In this document: positions 1-8,301 of the stretch, one piece after another | Layout of the letters: each line of letters begins with the position of its first letter | Position numbering within the stretch: the first letter of the stretch is position 1 | Origin: MED-G17 sp963991985 | GTDB lineage: Bacteria > Bacteroidota > Bacteroidia > NS11-12g > UBA9320 | Length of the DNA: 64,000 nt | NCBI GenBank assembly: GCA_963991985.1 | Contig: CAXDRX010000004.1 | Coordinates: forward strand, 1-64,000 | Direction of reading: 5' to 3' | Program-made: the position numbers and the translations under genes | The notes under the pieces: generated by a model | Databases searched by the model: none | Seen by the model: only the letters and a program-made list of their open reading frames with translations | Told to the model about the DNA's origin: nothing

Positions 1-35
1 GACTGAAAATTTTACATTCAATTCGAATCCACAGC

Positions 36-158
36 TCATAGCAATTGCTGGTTGGGCTGTCCTTCCTGATCGTATACTTGTCCTACATTTCGGTAGAATG
101 TTTGGCTTTGAGCAACAAAAAAATTAAAGAATACAAAAAATGCAGCTAATCTCTTCAC
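36..158 (-). pseudogene. N-terminal fragment of a secreted protein, apparently frameshifted
   Basis: A 40-codon reading frame begins with GTG (an in-frame TTG lies 9 nt earlier) and encodes a clear signal peptide (hydrophobic FFVFFNFF segment, then AQSQ). The next residues, NVGQVYDQEGQPN, resemble the conserved N-terminus of large Bacteroidota surface proteins of the DUF7948 type, which often read NKGQ..DQ...PN. An in-frame TGA then stops the frame. Restoring one base just before the stop gives a continuation ending GFELNVKFS, which resembles the next conserved segment of that family (GxNVQL). The window edge cuts the rest. It is either a pseudogene, a sequencing indel or an unrelated short secreted peptide. 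The family link rests on about 25 residues. Confidence 0.4.
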
Positions 159-296
159 CCCATACAAAGAAACAACAAAAAGACCAAATTAAGTACAAAC
201 GTTTCTGCGAAAAAAAATAAACCCACAAGACAAAAAAGGTAGAATCATCAAACAGGTAGAAAACATCCAACTTGGGTGCTTCCCTGGAGATGATGC

Positions 297-1706
297 TTAT
301 TTTTTGATGAATTTGGCCGACGATGCAGGAGATAGTATCGAATGCAAACCATTGGGCAAGGAAGAAATATCCACCAAAAGCGAATGGTTTGTTTGTTGTA
401 CGATGCTGATCTGATCAGACACGTCATCGCACATTGCATTGAAAAATCGAATTTGCTCCAATGGGAAAGAAACATTTTCAATTTTCAACCAATTCGAACT
501 TGGATTGGGGGAAACTGAAATTTGTGATATATCACCATTTTCGGAGCTGACAGACTTCATGGCCACATATTCAAATTTTCCGTTGAAATCGGTTTGTTTC
601 AAACGATAAAAAGTTTGGTTGGGATAAGGCTGAAGGTCCGTAAAGGAATAATGGGAAAGATCATTGCTTGTTCCCTTTCCTTCGAGTTTTGCCAATACAT
701 TCCAGTGGATGCCGTCCCATGATTTCTCCAAGGTAAAAAAATGATTGTTCAATTCCGAAGCGGTGGACCAATGGATTTCAATGCTTTCACCATTGGGTGT
801 CAGCTCAAAATGAATGAGTTCAACAGGTAGGGGGGTACTTGAACCACTTCCGACAAAGTCAACATAGTTTGAACCCGATGACGTATTTGTACCATTGTTT
901 GCACTTGACGTGGCATCTCTAATAGGGTCAGAAGAGCTTGTGCTGCTTTGATTGAAGTGGTAATAGTCTACAAGGTCTGTGGCATTGGTGGCGATGGTAT
1001 TAGTATAATTGCTAGTGGTATAACTTTTGTCGGTATTCCAAATGGCCACATTGTCCAAATCCCCATCTAGATATCCTTGGTGGGAGCTCGTTGGAACAGC
1101 TTCTCTCCCCATGGCCATACTGTTGGGAAAAGATACGGAACCACTATAAGTCTGTGTACTTTCCTTTACACCATTCACCCACATCTCTATTGTATTGTTG
1201 GCATCATCAAATACTCCTGCCACGTGATACCATGTATTGCAAGATGGAGTGGTGGTGCTGCTTACCATCATAACTTGGGACTGACTTGGATTAGTACCTC
1301 CATTACCGTCACCGACGATGAAATAAAATTTTCTACGATTACAGTTAGAAGTAGAGTAAACGGGTCTGCCAGAACAGCTATATGCTTGAATGCCAATCTC
1401 TGCACCGCCAAAGGCGCCTTGAGGATCGCTTTTGTGATCACCTATCGATACAAAGGCATCATTGGAGGTTGGATTATTTGAACCAGGACAGGAACCGTTG
1501 TCCAATCTTACCCAAGTTTCTATGGTGAAAGAATTAGAAAGACTGGGGCCAGACGCACTGATGTACTGATCACCATTAGAAGTTTGATTAAAAGACAGGT
1601 GGTAATTGGTTGATGACCATTGCCCAAAAGACAAGATGCTAGAAAGCAAGAGAGTTAAAAAAATTAATAAATTTTTTTGTTTTAAAATCCGACAGAATGA
1701 AAACAT
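297..1706 (-). CDS. LamG-like (concanavalin-fold) secreted protein with T9SS sorting domain
   Basis: This 469-residue protein starts with a signal peptide (about residues 1-29, ending SFGQ). Residues about 35-265 look like a LamG/jellyroll lectin-like domain: FTIETWVRLDNG, then TWYHVAGVFDD with NNTIEMWVNGV, then GYLDGDLDNVAIWN are the hallmark strands. A short linker (PLPVELIHFEL) precedes a domain of the kind common in T9SS cargo. The last 75 residues (from SVSPNPSSNWLKIENV) form a type A C-terminal sorting domain, so the protein is probably exported by T9SS and displayed on the surface. Ligand unknown. The ATG start is preferred because the signal peptide follows at once. It lies upstream of the edge fragment on the same strand. 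Confidence 0.85.
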   Translation of the reverse strand: MFSFCRILKQKNLLIFLTLLLSSILSFGQWSSTNYHLSFNQTSNGDQYISASGPSLSNSFTIETWVRLDNGSCPGSNNPTSNDAFVSIGDHKSDPQGAFGGAEIGIQAYSCSGRPVYSTSNCNRRKFYFIVGDGNGGTNPSQSQVMMVSSTTTPSCNTWYHVAGVFDDANNTIEMWVNGVKESTQTYSGSVSFPNSMAMGREAVPTSSHQGYLDGDLDNVAIWNTDKSYTTSNYTNTIATNATDLVDYYHFNQSSTSSSDPIRDATSSANNGTNTSSGSNYVDFVGSGSSTPLPVELIHFELTPNGESIEIHWSTASELNNHFFTLEKSWDGIHWNVLAKLEGKGTSNDLSHYSFTDLQPYPNQTFYRLKQTDFNGKFEYVAMKSVSSENGDISQISVSPNPSSNWLKIENVSFPLEQIRFFNAMCDDVSDQISIVQQTNHSLLVDISSLPNGLHSILSPASSAKFIKK

Positions 1707-1750
1707 GATTTAAGCAAAACGCAATGCAAAAGCATGTTTTTTCAAAAAAG

Positions 1751-2117
1751 TGGAGCTGCCGGGAGTCGAACCCGGGTCCGGAGAAGGTTTTGAACGACAC
1801 TTTCTACATGCTTAGAAACAATTGGTTTTTGAGCAAAAAAAGGCTTGCTTCAAGCCTGCAATTTGCCTTAGTTCACACAATAATCCGCAGGTTGGTGAAC
1901 ATCGCCCTTGGATATCTTGGCGTAGTTGAACAGTTCCTTATCAATGGCAGCCAAAATCAAGCCATTGGGAACCGATGGTTTGCCCAATCTGATTAGGCAG
2001 CCATGGCGTAATTAGATTCGCCGAATAAAATTTGTACAATTAGTTTCAAGAGCCAACCATACAATGCTCTGCATGCTTATGCCTCAAGAGCCATCCCGTC
2101 AATTCCGTGTCAGCCCC
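1751..2117 (-). ncRNA. ssrA: tmRNA (transfer-messenger RNA)
   Basis: The 5' end GGGGCTGA and the 3' end CAGCTCC plus discriminator A pair as the alanyl acceptor stem, and the T-arm GGGTTCGACTCCC is intact. The 5' segment GGAATTGACGGGAT matches the conserved tmRNA start. CCA is not encoded. The tag frame lies at 2022-1993 and encodes GESNYAMAA followed by TAA. Most Bacteroidota tags end YALAA, so Met replaces Leu in the third position from the end. The RNA rescues stalled ribosomes with SmpB and marks the products for ClpXP. A TACTTTTG box at 2148-2155 is about 30 nt upstream and may drive a precursor with a short 5' leader. Confidence 0.95.
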
Positions 2118-2147
2118 AAGGATTTTCAAAGAACAAATCTGAAATGG

Positions 2148-2155
2148 CAAAAGTA
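2148..2155 (-). promoter_or_regulatory. Possible -7 box of ssrA (TACTTTTG)
   Basis: The minus-strand octamer matches TAnnTTTG exactly and lies 30 nt before the mature tmRNA 5' end, which would leave a short precursor leader for RNase P removal. No convincing -33 TTTG was seen at the right distance. Confidence 0.3.
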
Positions 2156-2179
2156 AAATCATTAATGCACAATCTACCA

Positions 2180-2187
2180 TACCTTCG
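2180..2187 (+). promoter_or_regulatory. -7-like box TACCTTCG, 6 nt before the start at 2194
   Basis: The octamer TACCTTCG differs from TAnnTTTG only by C for T at position 7 and ends 6 nt before the ATG. The same variant and spacing occur upstream of three other genes in the window (starts 25788, 25870, 34792), which raises its credibility. Confidence 0.4.
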
Positions 2188-2193
2188 CAAAGA

Positions 2194-3378
2194 ATGAAAA
2201 TAGGAATTCTCGCCGAACGCAAAAAACCAGAAGACAACAGAGTGGCACTTTCGCCAAAAGATGCAAAATGCCTTCAAGAAATTTACCCACAACTGGAAAT
2301 TCTTGTGGAAAGCTCACCCCACCGAGTTTTTGAAGACAGCGCATACCAAAATGAGGGTTTTCCATTGGTGGAACGAGCCACAGAAGCGGATCTATTGTTG
2401 GGGGTGAAAGAGGTGCCCCTTGAGGAACTTATTCCCAACAAGGCCTACTTTTTTTTTAGCCATACCATCAAAAAACAGCCCTACAACAAAGTGCTTTTGC
2501 GGTCTATCGTCGAAAAAAACATCACGCTTCTAGATTATGAATGTTTGGTGGACAAGGCAGGCAACAGAGTCATTGGTTTTGGCAAATGGGCAGGGATTGT
2601 GGGCACTTACAATGCTTTCCGAACATACCATCAAAAAAACAGATGGCATCCATTGATTCCAGCCCATCAGCTGCCCGATTATCAGGCATTGCTTGGCCAG
2701 CTCAAGCACATGGAGCTTCCAAAAATTAAAATTGCTTACACAGGAACCGGAAAGGTAAGCGATGGGATACGGGAAATTTTAGAATACTTGAAAATCAAAG
2801 AAGTGATGCCTCAGGAATTCAAGCATTCAAGGGGTCCAGTTTTTACACAATTAAAAAACGAACATCTCTACCAAAGAAAAGATCAAGTAGCTTTTGAGAA
2901 ACAGCATTTTTTTAAAAACCACAAAGCCTATTCTTCCATTTTCTTGCCTTACCTTCACCAAGCAGATGTGCTCATCAATGGTATGTATTGGGAGAACGAT
3001 ATGGAACCCCTATTTTCTATAAATGATCTTTCAGAAGAGGTACAAATACGGACCATTGCGGATATAACATGTGATGTGAAAGGGTCCATTCCGATTACAT
3101 GGAAAGCCACAAATATTGAAGATCCTGTTGTCGGTTGGGATTTGAAGAAACAAGAACCATCAGAAGCTTTCAAGCAAAATACAATCGATATCATGGCAGT
3201 GACCAACCTGCCCTCGGAATTGCCCAAATCCTCCTCCGAAGACTTTAGCGAAAAAATGAAAGAAATAATTGTTCCAGAATGGATGAAAAATAGCCCGATG
3301 ATTCAAAATGCAACTTTGGTAGAGAAAGGAAAAATCACTGCAAAGTATGCATATTTAGACAGTTGGCTACATGAATAA
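2194..3378 (+). CDS. Saccharopine dehydrogenase (lysine-forming)-like, AlaDH/PNT-family NAD(P) oxidoreductase
   Basis: The 394-residue protein has the alanine dehydrogenase/transhydrogenase N-terminal fold (IGILAERKKPEDNRVAL) and then a nucleotide-binding loop GTGKVS at 184-189. Lys72 (GVKEVP) and His90 (FSHTIK) fall where the catalytic Lys and His lie in fungal Lys1-type saccharopine dehydrogenases. This resemblance suggests amino-acid oxidoreduction in lysine metabolism, but the substrate is inferred. No saccharopine-reductase partner is adjacent. The ATG start is supported by a TACCTTCG box 6 nt upstream. It heads a plus-strand series with a hydrolase and an Omp85-like gene. Canonical alanine dehydrogenase is encoded separately at 12063. 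Confidence 0.75.
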   Translation: MKIGILAERKKPEDNRVALSPKDAKCLQEIYPQLEILVESSPHRVFEDSAYQNEGFPLVERATEADLLLGVKEVPLEELIPNKAYFFFSHTIKKQPYNKVLLRSIVEKNITLLDYECLVDKAGNRVIGFGKWAGIVGTYNAFRTYHQKNRWHPLIPAHQLPDYQALLGQLKHMELPKIKIAYTGTGKVSDGIREILEYLKIKEVMPQEFKHSRGPVFTQLKNEHLYQRKDQVAFEKQHFFKNHKAYSSIFLPYLHQADVLINGMYWENDMEPLFSINDLSEEVQIRTIADITCDVKGSIPITWKATNIEDPVVGWDLKKQEPSEAFKQNTIDIMAVTNLPSELPKSSSEDFSEKMKEIIVPEWMKNSPMIQNATLVEKGKITAKYAYLDSWLHE

Positions 3379-3430
3379 AGAAAGATTTGGCCTTTTATTG
3401 ATTTTATTTGTTCTTTCATCATGCAGGTAA
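3371..3430 (+). other. Tiny lipoprotein-leader-like ORF between two genes
   Basis: A 19-codon frame overlaps the previous stop by 8 nt and the next start by 10 nt. It encodes a charged N-end, a hydrophobic run LLLILFVL and a lipobox-like SSC, then Arg and TAA. It could be a relic of a lipoprotein signal peptide or a coupling ORF that brings ribosomes to the hydrolase start. It may also be chance; no homology claim is made. Confidence 0.3.
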
Positions 3431-4173
3431 TCCAAGAGGGAGAATTTAAATATGTAGAGAAGGGAGAAGGAAAAACGCTGGTCTTGCTCCACGGTTTGAT
3501 GGGAGCGCTGAGCAACTGGGAAGAGGTTTTGGAATATTTTTCAAAAAAATACAAAGTAGTTATTCCACTCTTGCCCATTTTTGAAATGCCCCTAAAAAAA
3601 GTTGGTGTGAAGGGATTGGCCGAATATTTGGATCGCTTTTTACAACACAAAAATTTTGACGAAGTCCACCTCGTCGGCAATTCATTGGGGGGGCACGTGG
3701 CCTTGTATTATTATGCCAACACAAAAGGGAACACCAAAACACTTACCCTCACGGGCAGTTCAGGCTTGTACGAAAGAGCAATGGGCGACACTTATCCAAA
3801 AAGGGGCAGCTACGAATACATCAAAGAGAAAGTAGAGGTTACCTTTTATGACCCCAAAACAGCAACCAAAGAGCTGGTAGACGAAGTTTTTGAAACCATC
3901 AACAATCGAAACAGGGTAATACGAATCCTGGCCATGGCCAAATCAGCCATCCGGCACAACATGAAAGAAGAACTGAAAAGTATGCACTTGCCCGTTTGCA
4001 TTATTTGGGGAAAAAACGACAATGTAACACCACCAGAAGTTGCCATAGAATTCAAAGAAACCTTGCCCAATGCACAACTATTATGGGTAGACAAATGTGG
4101 TCATGCCCCCATGATGGAGCACCCAGCAACCTTCAATAAATTATTAGATTCATTTCTCGAATCACATGCCTAA
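3421..4173 (+). CDS. Alpha/beta-hydrolase
   Basis: A 250-residue cytoplasmic alpha/beta-hydrolase. The oxyanion-hole motif LLHGLMG is at 22-28, the nucleophile elbow GNSLGG places Ser88, WGKND places Asp200 and CGHAP places His228, so the catalytic triad is complete. The lid region between the nucleophile and the acid is short and rich in charged helices. The substrate cannot be read from the sequence; esterase or C-C hydrolase activity is possible. It overlaps the following Omp85-like gene by 8 nt, so the two are probably co-translated, and it follows the tiny ORF at 3371. Confidence 0.85.
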   Translation: MQVIQEGEFKYVEKGEGKTLVLLHGLMGALSNWEEVLEYFSKKYKVVIPLLPIFEMPLKKVGVKGLAEYLDRFLQHKNFDEVHLVGNSLGGHVALYYYANTKGNTKTLTLTGSSGLYERAMGDTYPKRGSYEYIKEKVEVTFYDPKTATKELVDEVFETINNRNRVIRILAMAKSAIRHNMKEELKSMHLPVCIIWGKNDNVTPPEVAIEFKETLPNAQLLWVDKCGHAPMMEHPATFNKLLDSFLESHA

Positions 4174-5560
4174 TGTCAAAACCTCCATTTTTCTTGTTTT
4201 CTATTTTTTTTTAGGCAAAAATGCGCTCTCCCAAGAAGTTCTATTGATGGATATAGAAATCTCCGGGAACAAACGAACCAAGGAAAGTACCCTATTGAGA
4301 GAAGTGCTTATTTCCAAAGGGAACAAATACTCCTTACAAAGCCTGGATTCACTTATTCAATTGAGCAAAAATTTGTTGTGGAATCTTAAGTTGTTCAATG
4401 CAGTTTCATTTTCAACCCATTTTTTAGACAGCAACAGGCAAAAGGTGAAAGTAGGTATAAAGGTTGTAGAAAGGTGGTATTTGTGGCCTTGGCCTTTCAT
4501 TGAATCGGCAGACCGAAATGTCAATCAGTGGATACAATTTAATTTGGATCCACAAAGAACCAATTATGGTTTGTATTTATTCCTAGTCAACTTAAGAGGC
4601 AGGAATGAAACCTTGAAATTTACGATTTCAGAAGGCTATACAAAGTCTTTGGGTGCAGAGTATCAAATTCCAAACATCGACAAAAACAAAAAATGGAGTG
4701 CCAAAGCAAAAATATTTCAAAGAAGAAATGAAGAAATATGGTACAACACCCTTGGAGATGAACTCCTTTTTTTTAGAGAAATAGGCAAAGAGATGATTGT
4801 AAAAAAAAGTGCAGAAACCATGATTGAATTTAGACCAAGATATTTTTACCGAAATAGGCTATTGGTAAAATACGAAGATGTTCAGGTAGACGATACGGTG
4901 CTCAAAAGCCTCAACAATCATTTTATTTTTAATGATGGATCGAACAAACAAAAAACAATCAAACTTTCCTATCAACTAGAATATGATCAAAGAAACAATA
5001 AATTTTTCCCAACGTCGGGGAAATATTTTTCCATAGAAAACCAATGGATTAAATTTTTAAACGCTGCCAAACCTTCCATTTGGCAATCCAAAGTGGAACT
5101 TTTTTATGGCCGAGAAGGAAAAGGAAAATGGGGAGCGATGACCAATATAAAAGCGAAGCTAAGCAGCGCATATCAACCCTATTATTTTTACAAGTCTCTT
5201 GGATACAAAGATCTACTTAGGGGCTATGAAAATAAGGTGATGGACGGGGCTCACTTTGTGAGCAACCAAAACAGTCTGTACTACAAAATTGTTGAAGAGA
5301 AGGTTGTTCACTTAAAAAGATTAAACATCGAAAACTATAAATTCATACCATTCAAACTGCTGGCCACCGCAAACCTAGACCACGGATATGTCCACAATCG
5401 TTTGTTTCGTCAAGGAAACCAATTGTGCAATACATATCTCTTGGGTTATGGCATTGGTTTGCATTTTTTGTTTTGGAACGATAGAGTTTTTAAGATGGAA
5501 TATTCTGCCAATCGAACGGCAAATCCTTATCTTTACTTTAGTTTTTTATCTACTTTTTAA
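4166..5560 (+). CDS. Short Omp85-superfamily outer-membrane protein with one POTRA domain
   Basis: The protein has 464 residues. A signal peptide (to about residue 23, ALSQ) is followed by one POTRA-like domain (about 24-95: LMDIEISGNKRTKESTLLREV, with further strands to KVGIKVVERW). The rest is a predicted beta-barrel with the RGY motif (LLRGYENK) typical of loop 6 in Omp85 barrels. It is far shorter than BamA, encoded downstream at 8992, which has five POTRA domains. A role in outer-membrane protein insertion or translocation is inferred from family and neighbourhood. It begins inside the hydrolase gene and ends 2 nt before nadK. Confidence 0.75.
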   Translation: MPNVKTSIFLVFYFFLGKNALSQEVLLMDIEISGNKRTKESTLLREVLISKGNKYSLQSLDSLIQLSKNLLWNLKLFNAVSFSTHFLDSNRQKVKVGIKVVERWYLWPWPFIESADRNVNQWIQFNLDPQRTNYGLYLFLVNLRGRNETLKFTISEGYTKSLGAEYQIPNIDKNKKWSAKAKIFQRRNEEIWYNTLGDELLFFREIGKEMIVKKSAETMIEFRPRYFYRNRLLVKYEDVQVDDTVLKSLNNHFIFNDGSNKQKTIKLSYQLEYDQRNNKFFPTSGKYFSIENQWIKFLNAAKPSIWQSKVELFYGREGKGKWGAMTNIKAKLSSAYQPYYFYKSLGYKDLLRGYENKVMDGAHFVSNQNSLYYKIVEEKVVHLKRLNIENYKFIPFKLLATANLDHGYVHNRLFRQGNQLCNTYLLGYGIGLHFLFWNDRVFKMEYSANRTANPYLYFSFLSTF

Positions 5561-5562
5561 AA

Positions 5563-6441
5563 ATGAAAATTGGAATCTACGCACGAAAGGAGGGGAAAGG
5601 AATTCGCAAGGCTCTGAGTCAGCTGTTGCAAATACTGGAAAATTTTGAAATTCAAGCAGTACTTCACAGCAATTGTTCAGAACTTTTAGGGAGAGATAAT
5701 CAATCAGACCAAATGATCTTTGATTCCATTGCTGACCACGATTTGGAATGCTTGCTGTGCATTGGGGGCGATGGAACGGTATTAGATACATTGCACCTTG
5801 TCAAAAAAAGTGGAACCCCCGTTTTGGGAATCAATCTGGGCAGATTGGGCTTCTTGGCGAGTGTTCAAATGCAAGATTTGGCCTATGTTTTACAGAAAAT
5901 AGTAGAACACAATTATTTTTTAGACAAAAGGAGTGTTTTGGCCATAGAAACAGACGCCCCCATGTTTGGCGACTTTCCTTATGCCTTGAATGATTTTGTG
6001 CTCCACAAAAAAGATAGTGCAAGCATGATTACAGTCAATACCTATTTGAATGGAGAATTTCTCAATGCCTATTGGAGCGACGGACTGATCACCGCTACGC
6101 CAACCGGTTCCACAGGTTATTCTTTGAGCTGTGGTGGACCCATTTTATTCCCACAATCTTCCAGTTTGGTGATGACCCCCATTGCTCCACACAACTTAAA
6201 TGTACGTCCTGCGGTACTTTCAGATGACCATGTGATCAGCTATGAAATAATTGGACGAAATGAATCTATTTTGGCGACCATCGATTCCAAAAGTGTTAGT
6301 ATTCGTAGCGCTGCCCAATTGGCCGTTCGTAGGGCCGATTTTACCTTCAACATGCTTCGCTTTCATCAGGATGATTACCTCAATACATTGCGTGGAAAAC
6401 TATTGTGGGGATTGGACAATCGGAATCCCACCAAAGAATAA
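5563..6441 (+). CDS. nadK: NAD kinase
   Basis: A 292-residue enzyme that phosphorylates NAD to NADP. The GGDGT motif is at 68-72 with catalytic Asp70. The family pattern continues with LGINLGRLGFLA, ALNDFVLHK, and the glycine-rich PTGSTGYSLSCGGPI segment. The length is normal for bacterial NadK. Position between an Omp85-like gene and DUF6089/uppS/bamA resembles the nadK-DUF6089-uppS-bamA order often seen in Bacteroidota (known context). Confidence 0.95.
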   Translation: MKIGIYARKEGKGIRKALSQLLQILENFEIQAVLHSNCSELLGRDNQSDQMIFDSIADHDLECLLCIGGDGTVLDTLHLVKKSGTPVLGINLGRLGFLASVQMQDLAYVLQKIVEHNYFLDKRSVLAIETDAPMFGDFPYALNDFVLHKKDSASMITVNTYLNGEFLNAYWSDGLITATPTGSTGYSLSCGGPILFPQSSSLVMTPIAPHNLNVRPAVLSDDHVISYEIIGRNESILATIDSKSVSIRSAAQLAVRRADFTFNMLRFHQDDYLNTLRGKLLWGLDNRNPTKE

Positions 6442-6492
6442 GTTTTTACTCATTTTGGTACTTTTTTAATAAAGAAAGCGTTTTGATAAAGC

Positions 6493-6500
6493 TATATTTG
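6493..6500 (+). promoter_or_regulatory. -7-like box TATATTTG before the first DUF6089 gene
   Basis: An exact TAnnTTTG match ends 12 nt before the ATG at 6513, inside the 71-nt gap after nadK. No clear -33 TTTG was seen, so an internal promoter is possible but not firm. Confidence 0.35.
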
Positions 6501-6512
6501 AAAATTCTGACT

Positions 6513-7448
6513 ATGACACGGAAATTATTTTTGGTAGGGACACTTCATGTTTTTGTTGCTTGTTCCACATTGTTTGCTCAATCCTACAAAAAAATAAGTT
6601 CTCTTGAATTTGGACTTCTCGGAGGAGTCAGTCATTATACAGGAGATTTGGTCAACGGATGGCTGGCAACAGAAGGTTTAGGCCCGAGCTTTGGACTCAT
6701 CACACGTTGGAATCCAAATCCTATAGTAACCTTCCGACTTTCAGGAACCTTCAATCAAGTTTCAGGCGATGACAGATGGTACCCAAACATAGAAGAAAGA
6801 GCCAATAGAAATTTGCATTTCAAATCCAATATTTATGATTTTACGGGTGCTGTAGAATTAAGTTTGGTTCAAATTTCTCCTCGCCAAGAAAAAGGGGTGG
6901 TCCCATATTTGATGACGGGTCTTTCTGTTTTTAGTTTCCAACCCAAAGCGCAATTTGATTTCGATGCATTTATGAACAGCAAACATGTCAGCAACTTGAG
7001 TGCAGCTGAATTGGCTGCCATAGAAAACGATCTAAAAGCCCTTGACAAAGAATGGGTAGATTTACAACCCTTGAGCACAGAGGGGCAAGAGTCAACAGAA
7101 TACAATGAACGAAGAAGGTATCCGCTAACTCAGTTGGCCATTCCACTGGGTTTGGGTGTAAAATTTAAACTCAACAAAAACTGGAATTTAGGACTTGAAT
7201 ATGCAACCAGAGTTACCTTTACAGATTATTTAGACGATGTAAGCTTAAGCTATCCTGAGCCACTTTTTGTTCAAGCGCACAATGGCCCTATGGCTGCTTA
7301 TATGAGTGACAGAAGTTTGGACAACCCACCCAAAGATTTGGCCAAAACACCGCGTGGGGATGACAGTAAATTTGATTTCTATTCCATCCTCGGGTTTTCT
7401 ATTTCGTATAGAATAAACAGTACCCGAGCCAAATGTCCCACCTTTTGA
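6513..7448 (+). CDS. DUF6089-family outer-membrane beta-barrel protein, copy 1
   Basis: The 311-residue protein has a signal peptide (MTRKLFLVGTLHVFVAC..., cleavage near LFAQ) and a barrel-like pattern of alternating residues. The motif EFGLLGGVSHYTGDL is the characteristic start of DUF6089 proteins. Conserved segments such as VTFTDYLDDVS and AYMSDRS recur in the next gene, so the two are tandem paralogues. The start at 6513 is chosen because the longer frame adds a leader overlapping nadK with no signal-peptide logic. Function unknown; the outer-membrane site is inferred. Confidence 0.85.
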   Translation: MTRKLFLVGTLHVFVACSTLFAQSYKKISSLEFGLLGGVSHYTGDLVNGWLATEGLGPSFGLITRWNPNPIVTFRLSGTFNQVSGDDRWYPNIEERANRNLHFKSNIYDFTGAVELSLVQISPRQEKGVVPYLMTGLSVFSFQPKAQFDFDAFMNSKHVSNLSAAELAAIENDLKALDKEWVDLQPLSTEGQESTEYNERRRYPLTQLAIPLGLGVKFKLNKNWNLGLEYATRVTFTDYLDDVSLSYPEPLFVQAHNGPMAAYMSDRSLDNPPKDLAKTPRGDDSKFDFYSILGFSISYRINSTRAKCPTF

Positions 7449-7461
7449 TTCAAAAACTATT

Positions 7462-8301
7462 TTGAGAAAAAGTAGGATTCTAATAAGCTTTATTGTCCTC
7501 GCCTCATGGACAAAACTAGGCGCACAGGAATGGGATCTGGGGTCGACTTTAGGTGCATCAAAATATTTAGGAGAACTTACCCCAGAAATTACATCCAAAA
7601 ATGTCCATCCGGCAATCGGTGTTTTTGTTCGAAGAAATTTCAATTCTTATTTTTCCTGGCAACCGTCTTTTCTTTTCACTCGAATATCGGGTGCAGATTC
7701 CTTATTCGAGCAGAATAAGACCAGAAACCTTCATTTTTTCTCCAATTATATCGAGTTAAACAATATGATCGAATTCAATTTTTTTCCTTTTGGGCTAGAA
7801 GCTCACGACAAAAAATTGACACCTTTTGTTGCGGGGGGGCTTTCTATATTTTACTTCAATCCCAAAGCAAAACTGGGGGAGAAGGTATACAATTTGATCG
7901 AACACAAAACCGAGGGGCAAAGTCCATCCGAACAATACAAAAATCTTCAAATTGCCCTTCCATTTAGTTTTGGTGTAAAATTTCTTCTTCAAAAAAATTG
8001 GGTATTTGCCGTGGCAGCCTCGTGGCGAAAAACATATACTGATCACTTGGATGATGTTAGTGGTACCTATCCAGATTTAAAAGAGCAGGAAGAAAAATAC
8101 GGAATTTTGTCTGCACAGCTATCCGATAGAAGCATTGAGTTGTACCCAAGCCCTCAATCCCAAAAAGGAAAATTTAGGGGAGACCCTCAAACCAAGGATT
8201 GGGTTATTTTTGCTCAAGCATCCATCTCTTATCGATTCACACCCATTAAATGTTGGCCAGGTTACAAAACAAAAGTCAAGAGGGACTATTGGGGAAGATA
8301 G
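7462..8301 (+). CDS. DUF6089-family outer-membrane beta-barrel protein, copy 2
   Basis: The 279-residue protein begins at TTG, immediately followed by a signal peptide (RKSRILISFIVLASWTKLGAQ). It shares with copy 1 the order of GLGAS/GV-type opening strand, FYFNPKAKLG, TYTDHLDDVSGTYP and AQLSDRS. Only 13 nt separate it from copy 1. Its last 52 nt overlap the start of uppS in another frame, a large overlap that makes translational coupling likely. No ATG offers a better signal-peptide start. Confidence 0.8.
   Translation: MRKSRILISFIVLASWTKLGAQEWDLGSTLGASKYLGELTPEITSKNVHPAIGVFVRRNFNSYFSWQPSFLFTRISGADSLFEQNKTRNLHFFSNYIELNNMIEFNFFPFGLEAHDKKLTPFVAGGLSIFYFNPKAKLGEKVYNLIEHKTEGQSPSEQYKNLQIALPFSFGVKFLLQKNWVFAVAASWRKTYTDHLDDVSGTYPDLKEQEEKYGILSAQLSDRSIELYPSPQSQKGKFRGDPQTKDWVIFAQASISYRFTPIKCWPGYKTKVKRDYWGR

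Noticed and set aside
1077..1481. A 134-codon plus-strand ORF inside the LamG-like gene
   Set aside because: It is antisense to the lectin-fold domain, has no recognisable domain and no promoter-like box.
1724..1996. A 90-codon plus-strand ORF over the tmRNA locus
   Set aside because: It lies antisense to ssrA and has no signal, motif or box; the RNA gene explains the sequence.
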